From the NCBI RefSeq assembly GCF_047948215.1, contig NC_134467.1:37118520-37182519 (forward strand): 64,000 bases of DNA, given 5' to 3'. The position numbers and the translations under genes were made by a program. Positions 9,516 to 18,463 of this stretch are shown in pieces. Source of the DNA: Lycorma delicatula (taxonomy: Eukaryota; Arthropoda; Insecta; Hemiptera; Fulgoridae). The notes under the pieces are model-generated. The model worked only from the letters and a program-made list of their open reading frames with translations, was not told the DNA's origin and made no database searches. How positions within the stretch are numbered: position 1 is the first letter of the stretch; the number at the start of each line of letters is the position of its first letter.

Positions 9516-10761
9516 ATGCGTGGGTTCGCCCAGAGTAATTGTAGAAGGAAGACGGCGAGTACGTTTCGACCCGATAGTAGGCAGGCTAGGGTATTTCTGG
9601 CCAGTTTAGATGACCAGCTGGTAGTTCGGCCTGGGCGCAAGAGGAGAGCGGAAATTTCACCGTCTCTCTCTTGCTCAGAGAGTGAGCTCTCTGAGGTAGA
9701 GATGGTTAGGGCTCCCACCCGGGAGTGTGTTAATGATCCTTTGGTGGAGGATTTCGTGGCTTCCCAGGGGGTACCTGGGAGCTCCGAGGCTATGCTGGCG
9801 GCTGCTCGACAGAGCTTGGACTATCTCTTCGATTTTATCGAAGGTCCCAAGAGCGTCAGCGCAAGTGCGAGGGGCAGAATGTTGCCCCGATTGCGGCATG
9901 TTAAGGGTGTGCTGTCTGCCTTGGCAGATGGTTACGAGAAGTTGGCCTCAAAGCCCACTGAGGTCAAACTTGTTAGTGTCCCGACGCCTGCCCCGAGGCA
10001 GCAAAGGCGTTTCGCCGATGTTGTCAAGGGGAAGCGTGAGGCTAGTCAGGCTTCCAAGCAGCCCGAGGTTTTATTCGTAAATCAGCCTCAGGGGTCTACT
10101 AAAACTAGTAGACAACTCAAGGAGGACTTTCAGGTTGCTATTCGTAGTAACCGAAAGTCGCTCAAGATTAGGGAAATTAAAGAGACCAGCAAGGGTCTGG
10201 TAGTGATTGCGAATGACAAGGAGACAGTCCGAGTCATCCAGGAGTCTCCGGAGGTGAAAAAGCTTGAGGTCCAGGTCGACCCCAAGCGCAAGCGTAGGCC
10301 CCGGCTCATTGTCTACGACATTGACCGGCGGTTATCCGATAAGGAGGTTTTGTCTCTCGTGGGGGAGCAGAACACCGAGTTGGATGAGGCTGCTTTTGCA
10401 AAAGAGTGTAGGCTACTCTTAAAGACCGGCCGCCGTGAGGCTCAGCGGTATCATGGCGTTTTTGAACTTGGCGCTGGTCTCTTTCAGAAATTTGTGTCTG
10501 AGGGTAGGTTGTACGTTGATTTTACTTCCTGTAGGGTTAAGGAGTACATTGATTTACAAAGGTGCTTCAAGTGCTGTCGTTTTGGTCACAGGGAAAAATT
10601 CTGTAGGTCACAAGCGCGACGACTGTCCGCAGAAAGCTGAGGCTCCATCTTGCGTTAACTGTAAAAGGTTGCGCAAAGAGTGCAAGCATTCGGTCAACAG
10701 TAAGGACTGTGGCTGTTACTTACGTGCGGTAGAATTGTATTTCAATTCCTTGGATAGTTAG
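9516..10761 (+). pseudogene. R1-clade ORF1 (gag-like), frameshifted at the zinc knuckles
   Basis: An ORF1-type nucleic-acid-binding protein that would package the element RNA. The open frame runs from before 9516 to 10640. The first ATG is at 9516 (MRGFAQSN) and a second at 9702 (MVRAPTREC); I favour 9516. The middle is basic and Lys/Arg-rich (about 10000-10320). The first CCHC knuckle CFKCCRFGHREKFC is at 10562-10605. The frame is then lost, but a second frame (to 10761) continues GHKRDDCPQKAEAPSC, CVNCKRLRKECKH and ends YFNSLDS. The first half of the second knuckle is missing, so a small deletion fuses knuckle 1 to the tail of knuckle 2. The protein is about 415 residues if rejoined. Confidence 0.75.
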
Positions 10762-11720
10762 TATCCTTCTTTGGGGCATTGTGTTTGCACACAGTTAGGA
10801 TAGTTGTTGCTGGAGTCTCGGTGTTGTTTTTCAACACCGCTCACTGTAGTTGGGCGATCTGCCAGGTCGTTTAGTTGTTGTTTAAAAATTATCCACCTCA
10901 TTTCTGATGTGGAAGGCTGTATTTTCTTACTGCGAAGCCAAATCGCTTCTTTGGCAGTTTTATTTCTCGACCGCGGGTTTCTATTGGTGATGCTCTGCTT
11001 GCAGAGTCGATTCCGCATTGGACAAAGGTGGATTTGGCGGTAGGTTTTTCAATCCCAGACTTGTCTGTGTAGCGGTATTTTCTTGATGGTGTTGGCCTGG
11101 CAGAGTGTAGTTATCCTAGCAGCTTACGCTACTGTATAATCACTGACTAGCCTATGGCTTCTCGTACTGTGTTGGCGCTTGCGAGGCCTTGTCCCGTAGG
11201 ACTCTCGGGTGGCTAGGGCACCGCCCAGGCAGTTAACTGGCCAGAGATAGGCGCTTTGGCACCGGCCTCGGTTAGATTAGTCTCAATGGAGGTTGCGCTC
11301 GGGGGGTTCGCTTCCCGTGCACGATTACTAACTTTAGCATGGCGATTTGTCTGATCGGAGTGCACACCTAATAGGGGTGATGGGTGAAATTGGTTGCGAT
11401 CGACCAGGGTGTATTCCGAGAGGACCTCCTAACCGGATCTGTAGTGGGAGATTAGAGGTTATACTCAGCTCCCGAAGGACCAAACTTTAGGACCTCTGGT
11501 ACTTGGTTTGTTGTTTATATTGCGGCTGTGCTCCAATCGCTTAAATTCTTACGATCCGTTGCGGTGACTGAATTGCTGAAAGATATGCTGTCGTGGCATA
11601 CGTGATGCATCTATGCGCTAGGGGCGTAGTATATTTTTAGGCCGATTATGATAGGCGCGGGGTCTTCTTCTCCGCGGTTTAGGCTTTTGCTTAGTTCCTG
11701 AGGGCAACGTGGTATATTTA
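10762..11720 (+). other. Long 3' non-coding region of the R1-like element
   Basis: GC-rich with no open frame carrying RT or endonuclease motifs on either strand. Frames at 10804-11043 and on the opposite strand show no recognisable domain. The end segment 'ggcgcggggtcttcttctcc' (about 11656-11675) is probably part of the element's 3' UTR. Confidence 0.5.
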
Positions 11721-11867
11721 CTTAATAACAAAGGAAATAGGAAACCACTTCATTCCTCATTTCTCTACAAAGATTTTTCTTAGAATCTGCCTTATTTTCT
11801 TGCTTGATTAATTAATGTATTACAGAAAATTACAGAAAAGCTTGTACATGGGAATATTAAAACGGAA

Positions 11868-11962
11868 ATTTGAAGCGTGTGAATATTATGTCTGACCGAG
11901 ATTTAAACTTTACATCTGGATAAAAGGCCGAGACACTACCAATCTACCACGGATATTGGCTT
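11868..11962 (-). repeat. Partial SINE2
   Basis: Plus-strand 'gtctgaccgagatttaaac', 'ggataaaaggccgagacact' and 'accaatctaccacgg' are the diverged complement of the SINE2 tRNA-like head (compare 31600-31670 and 56915-56990). Confidence 0.6.
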
Positions 11963-12740
11963 TTTATTTTATTATAATTTTGATTAACAAGTTAATAAAC
12001 GTCTATTGCACTATTTAAATATTATTTATTAATTTATTGGTTGGTTTTTGAATTTATATAATAATTTTGATTGTTTTTCTTTCAGGAAAAACCTAGACTA
12101 CATAAATTTACTCTTTTCTGCATATCTAAGGTAAGTTTATTTAAAATTATTTTTAATTTTTACATGACTGCCCAGAAAGGAGTGTTATGTATTTAGGGTA
12201 AATCTTTGTTCCACCGTAGAGCAGTTCAACGGCTGAACCGATTTAAAGCCCTTCTAGAGCTATAGAGCTATCTAGACGGGAAAACAAAAATAACAATATT
12301 CATTTAAATTATTTCATACAAGTGAACACCTCTATTTCTGTATTTAGAATTGTTTTCTTTTAACTGAAAACAGTTCTTCACCTTTTGAGAAACGTCTCTG
12401 TTATTATTTTTTTATCTCTCAGAGATTCACATCTGGAATTTCATTATGAGGGGCCATTGGGGCATATATCATTCAATGCTGTGATGCATTTAACACATCA
12501 CGTACAATCCTGTACGTCTCCAGAATTAACGATTTTTGGGCTTTTGAAATTATGACTTTAGGATCCAGTTTTAATTAATCCGTTTGCTGTTATAACAACG
12601 GGAATAACTTCTATTGAGTTCAATTTCTTTATATTCTATTGCCAGAGGGTTGTATTTTATTATTATTATTATTTTTTTTTTTTAACCGAAACATTTTTAA
12701 AAAGTTTTCCGACAATTTATTTAAAATACAATTTTAATTA
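11963..12740. repeat. Spacer with one dispersed repeat (family 5)
   Basis: Positions 12165-12250 (aaaggagt, atgtatttagggt, caacggctgaaccgattta) match 14745-14845. Otherwise AT-rich with (TTA)n at 12658-12672. No gene. Confidence 0.6.
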
Positions 12741-12743
12741 CGA

Positions 12744-12815
12744 ATCCAGGAAGTCTCGGGTTCGAATCTCGGCAGGCATGGTATCTTTTCATACGCTACC
12801 AATCTCCATTGGTTT
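12744..12815 (+). repeat. Partial SINE2
   Basis: The B-box-like 'gggttcgaatctcggcaggc' is followed by 'tcatacgctaccaatctcc', matching the SINE2 interior. The head is replaced by unrelated sequence. Confidence 0.6.
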
Positions 12816-12849
12816 GCTTAGCATTTCTCCCGCCACCACCCCATTCGGT

Positions 12850-13503
12850 GGTCATTCGGGTCATTCGGGGTCACCCTAAAGCATAAGATCGAATGTCTGT
12901 GCCACAAACGGCTACTGAGCCACGAAACAGTTTAGCGACCAGTATCCTAACTAGCTCCTAGAGCTAACCTAAAACACCAAATAAGCGTGGTGCCAGACAC
13001 CACTCGCTTGCGTATCCCACCACCCAGTTATCATATATTACTAAAATGGGTAGGCGCACCCCGTCAACTACTAAAACATATATGACTATCAATAATTAAT
13101 TTATCTTGTCAATTCGCTGCCACGCCTAGGCTGCTGAATATCAGTAAGTACCTGTCCACCATTAAAGCACTTGGAGCCTTAATCTAGCTGATAGCCAGTC
13201 ATATCTCTCGGTTATCTTCCTACAGCAGCGCGTTAGGAGTCTTTTCCTTTAGGTAAACTACGGATGTCGGTTGAACAAAGCAACCACATCAAGGAACTCC
13301 CACACGGTCCAACAATGCGGCTCTAGTCACATTGACTCACCGCTTGTGAGTGGCCAATTTTCCCCTTGACCTTTATGTTCCAGGGTGGCCTGAGTTTTAT
13401 CCCCCTTCCCGAAGAGCTGGGCAATCGAACATTATGTATTCGTTCGATTGGATCTCCCGCCATCGCACAGCACATCAGCTGCCAGCTGGAACCGAAAGAA
13501 ATA
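12850..13503 (-). other. Probable 3' region of the adjacent R1-type fragment
   Basis: Moderately GC-rich, non-coding, lying downstream (minus strand) of the ORF2 remnant. Its composition matches that remnant rather than the AT-rich flanks. Assignment to the same insertion is inferred. Confidence 0.35.
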
Positions 13504-14098
13504 TTAGTTTAAATTTACTTGCTTGGAACCACTCGGGCTTCCGTTGCCCTTAAAAACGAAGGAGAGACATACCATCCTTTCCAGATCCTGTATAAATTTA
13601 TACAAGGACCTTCCCTTAATCGTGGCGTTCCGTTCTTGCTGCCATGTTTCCATCGCGAGGCTGTAAAGCCTCCTTCGCAAGCGGGAGATGACAACTGTTC
13701 GAAATACACGAACCGATGCATTGAGATCACCGTTCCGCTCCGGTACTGGGCCGTCTCGAAAACGCAACCCAAATACCTCGGCCTCCCTGCCTCTTCGCAA
13801 TTTCCACATGGCCGCCCGAACTTTCACCAGTAAATCGATTGGGAGAGCCTTTCTCAATAGCCTTCTAGGAGGTTGTTTTAAAAACACCAGTGCATACAAT
13901 TAAGACTCTGTCCTGGGCGCTATTTAAATTTTGAATAAGTGCTCGATTTCTTTCCAAACTGTGCGCCCAAACGGACGCCGCGTAAGAGGTCGTACTTTCG
14001 GTACACCATGAACAAAGGCTCGACAGTCCGTAATCCTTTCGAGCAATCTGCATAAGCTTGTACGTCACAGAGATGGCGTCCGCCGTATTAATCTCCAT
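13504..14098 (-). pseudogene. C-terminal part of an R1-clade ORF2, frameshifted
   Basis: Two overlapping minus-strand frames: 14098-13865 with SVTYKLMQIARKDYGLSSLC, TTSYAASVWAHSLERNRALI and SAQDRVLIVCTGVFKTTS; then 13899-13504 with ALPIDLLVKVRAAMWKLRRG and SRLRRRLYSLAMETWQQERN. This order follows the reverse transcriptase in R1-clade ORF2. A frameshift with a small deletion joins the two near 13870-13880. RT and endonuclease domains are absent: 5' truncated at 14098. It is opposite in orientation to the ORF1-only element at 8566-11720, so it is not simply its missing half. Confidence 0.7.
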
Positions 14099-14744
14099 AT
14101 ATATACGTTTAAAAACTTTGAAAAAAATTTATATGATGAGTCACCTACACCCTCTTTAATTATCATATAAAGGCAATGTTTTTTTGTTTTTTTCAATGAT
14201 TTTTTTGTTTTTTTATGTTTTTTTTCTTGTCTTGTTTCTCTTTAATTTTTTATAGTTATATGTAATTCTATTTTATACGCAATCTAATTTATTTATTTAT
14301 ATATACGTAAAATTAAAAATTAATTTTTAAGCAAAATATTTAAAGATCCTCTTTTTAAAAATTAAAGTATATATAAAAGTGTATATACATGAGAAAGGGT
14401 TTTTATATTATAGGTGTCGCGAATGGTACTCTACTTGAATAGTACTCGTTTTTTTTTTTTATTTGTTTTTTTTTTATACATGACGTAACGCATCATATCA
14501 CTTTCGTATAAAAATGTCTGAGAAGGATTCCTTATACAGTTTAAAAAAACCTTATATTTTTACATGATATTTATATATGTATATCCGACACCGGATCAAA
14601 CTAATCCGATTTTACAAATTAACGGAAATACTTATACTTTTTTTTTTATAATTAAAAAGAGAAAAAAACAGAATAAAAATAAAATTTTCCCTAAAAAGTA
14701 ATAATAATATTAAATATTCTTAAATCATTACCTTATTTTTACAC
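14099..14744. other. AT-rich spacer
   Basis: Long T-rich runs (14160-14240, 14450-14480); no gene recognised. Confidence 0.6.
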
Positions 14745-14883
14745 GACTTCCAAAAAAGGAGTATAATGTATTTAGGGTGTATGTATGAATGTATATTTGT
14801 TCCCCCTTACCAGCTCAACGGCTGAACCGATTTAGATGTATGACACCGTGTTGGAATTTTGACGTTACCGGGAGTGTCATAGG
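14745..14883 (+). repeat. Dispersed repeat family 5
   Basis: Matches 12165-12250 (aaaaggagta, atgtatttagggt, caacggctgaaccgatttag), continuing with 'ttgacgttaccgggagtgtc'. Ends at a (TA)n tract. Confidence 0.6.
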
Positions 14884-14919
<36 letters not shown>

Positions 14920-14947
14920 CCTATATATATATATATATATATATATA
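14884..14947. repeat. (TA)n tract with internal 'tatagccta' break
   Basis: Two (TA)n runs separated by 'gcc'. With the 'ataggc' before the first, the tract is self-complementary. Confidence 0.9.
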
Positions 14948-14949
14948 CA

Positions 14950-14991
14950 CTAGCTGCAGAGGCGTGCCATACACACGCCCTCCGCAGCTAG
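14950..14991. other. GC-rich hairpin
   Basis: CTAGCTGCAGAGGCGTG (14950-14966) and CACGCCCTCCGCAGCTAG (14974-14991) are inverted copies with one mismatch and one bulge around a 7-base loop. It stands at the end of the (TA)n tract. No element type is assigned. Confidence 0.7.
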
Positions 14992-15149
14992 GCCTCCAGG
15001 CAGGTTGCCCCAGCGGGCGGTGTCTCGAAAAAGGAATATTATTTGTTCAAAATTAATTACCGCTTGTGTAAAAATATTTTTTTTCGTATGATGAAAATTA
15101 ATATAACGAAAATTAAATTGGAAATTTAACTCTAGAATTTGATACTAGC

Positions 15150-15420
15150 ATTTGGGTGACAATGCTATGAGTAAAAGTAAGTTTTTTTGTGATACAAACG
15201 ATTCAAAGATGGACGAACGACAGTTGATGACGATGAGCATTCAGGAAGACCATCAACAAGCGCAACACCGGAAATCATCGCGTAAGTGCGAGAGGCTATT
15301 GTTGCAGATTGTAGACAAACAATCCATGATCTTTCTGCAATCGTACAAATGTCATATGGGTCCGTGCAACGCATCGTGTCAGACAATTTGAACATGAGAC
15401 GCATTGCTGCAAAATTAAAA
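15150..15420 (+). pseudogene. mariner transposase N-terminal fragment
   Basis: The 15286 frame gives VREAIVADCRQTIHDLSAIV then QMSYGSVQRIVSDNLNMRRI, the second helix-turn-helix of a mariner transposase (SETMAR-like branch). The preceding linker is in another frame (15152-15285). It stops at a palindromic sequence at 15419. No catalytic domain or terminal repeat is seen. Confidence 0.7.
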
Positions 15421-15468
15421 CCGGAGACAGGTGTCTCCGGTTACTTAACCGGAGACACCTGTCTCCGG
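15421..15468. other. Double palindrome
   Basis: CCGGAGACAGGTGTCTCCGG (15421-15440) and its exact reverse complement (15449-15468), separated by TTACTTAA. Each 20-mer is itself a 9-bp-arm hairpin. See findings. Confidence 0.9.
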
Positions 15469-15545
15469 TTACTTAACTAAAAAATATAAAATAAAATTGA
15501 TCACGAAGGGAAATGCAAGTAACTATTAGTAAGTAGCGCAATCGA
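15469..15545 (+). repeat. Dispersed repeat shared with 17500-17585
   Basis: 'ttacttaactaaaaa', 'ataaaataaaattga' and 'gcaagtaac' at 15470-15525 correspond to 'ttacttgactaaaaa', 'ataaaataaaaataattga' and 'gcaagtaac' at 17505-17565. Confidence 0.55.
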
Positions 15546-15756
15546 AGCCGTGACAAAGGATGATGATAGTCTTCATAAACATATAACATAAAATGTTGTA
15601 AGCGATTCATAATCGTCGCCCAGCAAAATGAAGATAGATTGATGAATATTTGTATACACGTTCTTACGATGTAAGTGAAAATTAAGAAAGGATTTTTTTG
15701 TTGGAATTTTTAGTTTAAAGAATTAAAATGTAGTTTTTTTAAATATTTCAGTAACA

Positions 15757-15812
15757 CCCAGCCTCCGTGGCGCAAGTGGTAGCGTCTCTGCCTTTCATTC
15801 GGAGGTCCATGG
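15757..15812 (+). repeat. SINE2 head only
   Basis: 'cctccgtggcgcaagtggta' and 'gcctttcattcggaggtcc' form the 5' half of the SINE2 tRNA-like head. The B box is absent; the sequence passes straight into family 2. Confidence 0.7.
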
Positions 15813-17095
15813 GGGTGAAAATGGGGGGTTTCGAAAAAAAATAATATCGCTATAACTTTCTCATTAAGTAAAATATCGAATTCGTTTAAAGTTCCTATTA
15901 TTCTATGGATAAAGGCATAAAACTTAACTAAGTAAAGCTTTTTGATATCACCCACCATTGACCCCGAGGGTGGAAAAAATATCGTTTTGAAGACCAAAAA
16001 ATATCATACTTCCCTTAATAGACACAGTATCGAATCGGTTTAAAGTGGTCGTTAATCCTCTAAACATTACCTAAAAATTGTATATGAAACTATTATGATA
16101 TTACCAACCCTTACGGCAAGGGATGACAAAAACAAACAAAAAATTAAAAAAAGGTTGCTATAACTTTTTTAAGTAAAATATCGAATTCGTTTGAAGTTCC
16201 TACTATTCTTTGGATAAGAATCGTTCTTTCTTTTTCCTGTTTAGCATCCGGTAATTACCTTTCAGATAATACTTCAGAGGATGGTATGTATGAGTGTAAA
16301 TGAAGTGTAGTCTTGTACAGTCTCAGTTCGACCATTCCTGAGATATGTGGTTAATTGAAACCCAACCACCAAAGAACACCCGTATCCACGATATAGTATT
16401 CACATCCGTTTAAAAATAACTGACTTTACTAGGACTTGAACGCTGGAATGCTCGACTTCCAAATCAGCTGATTTGGGAAGACGCGTTCACCACTAGATCA
16501 ACCCGGTGGGTTTACCAACATAACCTCTCTCTTTTTCCTCTTTAACCCCCGGGAATTACCGTTCAATTAATACTTTAGAGGATGAATGAGGATGATATGT
16601 ATGAGTGTAAATGAAGTGTAATCTTGTACAGTCTCAGTTCGACCATTCCTGAGATATGTGGTTAATTGAAACCCAACCACCAAAGAACACCGGTATCCAC
16701 GATCTAGTATTCAAATTCATGTAAAAATAACTTACTTTACTAGGTCTTTAATGCTGGAATTCTCGACTTCCAAATTAGCTAAAACTTATCTAAGTAAAGT
16801 TTTTGGTATCATCAACCACTGGACCAGGGTGTGGAAAAAATGGGGTTTCGAAGACAAAAAATAATCATACCTCCTGTAATAGGCGCAGTATGATATGACC
16901 AACTCTTACAGCATGGAATGACCAAAATATTGTTATATTATGGGGCTTGTCGTATGCTAAACATTTGTAATTTTTTTCACATGCAACGATTGTCGTATTG
17001 AGTAAATTTGTAACTTTAAAATTGATATCTTTTTTATCCCCTACTTAGCACCGGTGTAATCTATCTCCGCCTTCCGGCGTGCCGAAAGGATCTTT
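15813..17095 (+). repeat. Repeat family 2, split by a SINE1 dimer
   Basis: Segments 15813-16221 and 16786-17095 correspond to 32260-32760 in order: 'atcgctataactttctcatt', 'tagtatcgaatcggttt'-like, 'ccaacccttacggcaaggg', 'tggggcttgtcgtatgctaa', 'cgccttccggcgtgccgaaa'. The SINE1 dimer at 16222-16785 sits between. An internal partial duplication (about 16155-16215 repeats 15850-15910) is present. Non-coding. Confidence 0.7.
16222..16785 (-). repeat. SINE1 dimer
   Basis: Two minus-strand SINE1 units (16222-16511 and about 16524-16785) joined by the linker 'ggtttaccaacataacctct' (plus-strand reading). The linker is the same, reverse complemented, as between the units at 42150-43075. The upstream unit lacks most of its tRNA head. 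Confidence 0.8.
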
Positions 17096-17159
17096 TTTTT
17101 TTGTACTTCGTTAGAAACCCAGCTATTTTTGAATTTGTATGTAAAAAAAAATAAAGATA

Positions 17160-17590
17160 TCAATTTGATTTTTGGTGTATGTAATCTTCATTTGAATATT
17201 TAAAAACCAGTTTCTTGATTTTTTTGAAATTTGATCTTAAAAGGGGTAAAAAAGGTAAAACGATTTTGAACAATGATTGAAAATTTTCCAAATTTTTTAC
17301 TATACTAAATGATATATTGATTAGATCTTGGGTTGAACATATTCTCCAGATAAATATCAAAAAACAATTTTTGGGTTTTTTTAATTTCGATTTTTTAAGA
17401 GGTTCGTCGATGTACGGCAGGACCCGCCGTACACCGTCGAACCTCACACACAGTCAATGCCAGTGTTATTGTATCTGCGAAACGATTGGCTGCACGTGCC
17501 TCAAGTTACTTGACTAAAAACATAAAATAAAAATAATTGACCGCGACGAGAAACGCAAGTAACCACATGTAAGTAACATAAAACCGAAAT
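17160..17590. other. Spacer with hairpin and short dispersed repeat
   Basis: 17401-17418 and 17426-17443 form an 18-bp stem (16 of 18 matching) around a 7-base loop, GGTTCGTCGATGTACGGC on the left arm. 17500-17585 is the repeat shared with 15469-15545. The long minus-strand frame here is low-complexity Lys/Phe/Leu-rich and is not supported as a gene. Confidence 0.6.
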
Positions 17591-17764
17591 GAACCGACTC
17601 GAACTCCTGTTATTTTATATCACCTTAAACTTTGCTGCTTCTAACGCCACCATTAAACATTACATATTAGTACTCTAATCTAGTGTTTATTTTAAAACAA
17701 TAGTTGTAAACTCTTCATGCTTCAATTCAAGTACACTTTTTTTTTTTACAATTTTAATTTTCTA

Positions 17765-18170
17765 AATTCCCTTTTCCGGTCGATGAAATTGTTGCTATAA
17801 TAGAAGCTTATGTACTTGGTAAATGCATTAAAAAAATCCCGTCATGTATTCGAGGAAAAATTTCCAAATGTCATTATTCCAGCAAAGATTAGAATACACG
17901 AATTGATTAAAAAATAGGGTAAAATAGCGCTGGATTCAAATCTAAAACGAGACAGCCTCTGTGGCGCGAATGGTAGCGTCTCGTCCTTTCTTACGGAAGT
18001 CCCGGGTTCGAATCCCGGTCAGGCATGAAATTTTTACACGCTACAAATATTGTCATTCATCTCATCCCTCATCATCTGAAACGGTAATCCCGGAGGTAAA
18101 AAAAAAATCTAAAACGAAATAGACAACCTTTCATTATTGTCCAGAGGTTCATTATTGCCGTTATTTAAAA
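17765..18170 (+). pseudogene. DUF4817-type transposase N-terminal fragment, split by SINE2
   Basis: The frame PVDEIVAIIEAYVLGKCIKK starts near 17778. After a frameshift it continues SRHVFEEKFPNVIIPAKIRI then HELIKK, and DSNLKR at 17950. The next residues (NLKRNRQPFIIVQ) appear after the SINE at 18105. This is the helix-turn-helix head of a DUF4817-type transposase. No catalytic domain remains. Confidence 0.65.
17951..18104 (+). repeat. Full-length SINE2 with target-site duplication
   Basis: 154 bp: tRNA-like head (A box 'gtggcgcgaatggtagcgtc', B box 'gggttcgaatcccggtcagg'), body 'tttttacacgctacaaat', and tail 'aaacggtaatcccggaggta' ending in A's. It is flanked by the 13-bp direct repeat AAATCTAAAACGA (17938-17950 and 18105-18117). 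The tail resembles that of SINE1. Confidence 0.9.
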
Positions 18171-18250
18171 AGAATTACTGTCGATACATCTGTACGTAGT
18201 TATATAATAAAAAATCTAATGTGAACACAACATGACTTCTTTTTAATAAT

Positions 18251-18251
<1 letters not shown>

Positions 18252-18305
<54 letters not shown>
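18252..18305. repeat. (TA)n microsatellite
   Basis: Uninterrupted TA tract at the outer end of a family-2 repeat copy. The same arrangement is at 32094-32121. Confidence 0.95.
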
Positions 18306-18307
<2 letters not shown>

Positions 18308-18463
18308 CACTTTCTTGTGGGCACGATAACTGCCGTAATTTTGCGCCAATTACTTTCAAATTGTTCCTTAAAAATAACTCGAACCCAAATTCTCCTTCAA
18401 CATTGTTAACGGCCAAAATCGGACAAGGGGTGGTAGTGGGGGGACTTTTTTTAAAAAACAAAA

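Larger units (their letters stand above)
8566..11720 (+). mobile_element. R1-clade non-LTR element lacking ORF2
   Basis: A GC-rich block in an AT-rich neighbourhood. Order: about 64-bp subrepeats three times (8573-8770), a GC-rich leader, an ORF1 (gag-like) frame, and about 950 bp of non-coding sequence that ends in a clearly AT-rich boundary near 11715. No endonuclease or reverse transcriptase motif follows ORF1. The ORF1 end pattern (three zinc knuckles, then YFNSLDS) resembles R1-clade ORF1 proteins. It begins immediately after a (TG)n tract. The 3' boundary is approximate. Confidence 0.65.

Noticed and set aside
15421..15468. Transcription-factor operator
   Set aside because: No adjacent gene; it lies in transposon debris and looks like a duplicated palindrome.
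17951..18030. tRNA gene
   Set aside because: Belongs to a SINE2 copy with a target duplication; the acceptor stem matches at only about four positions.
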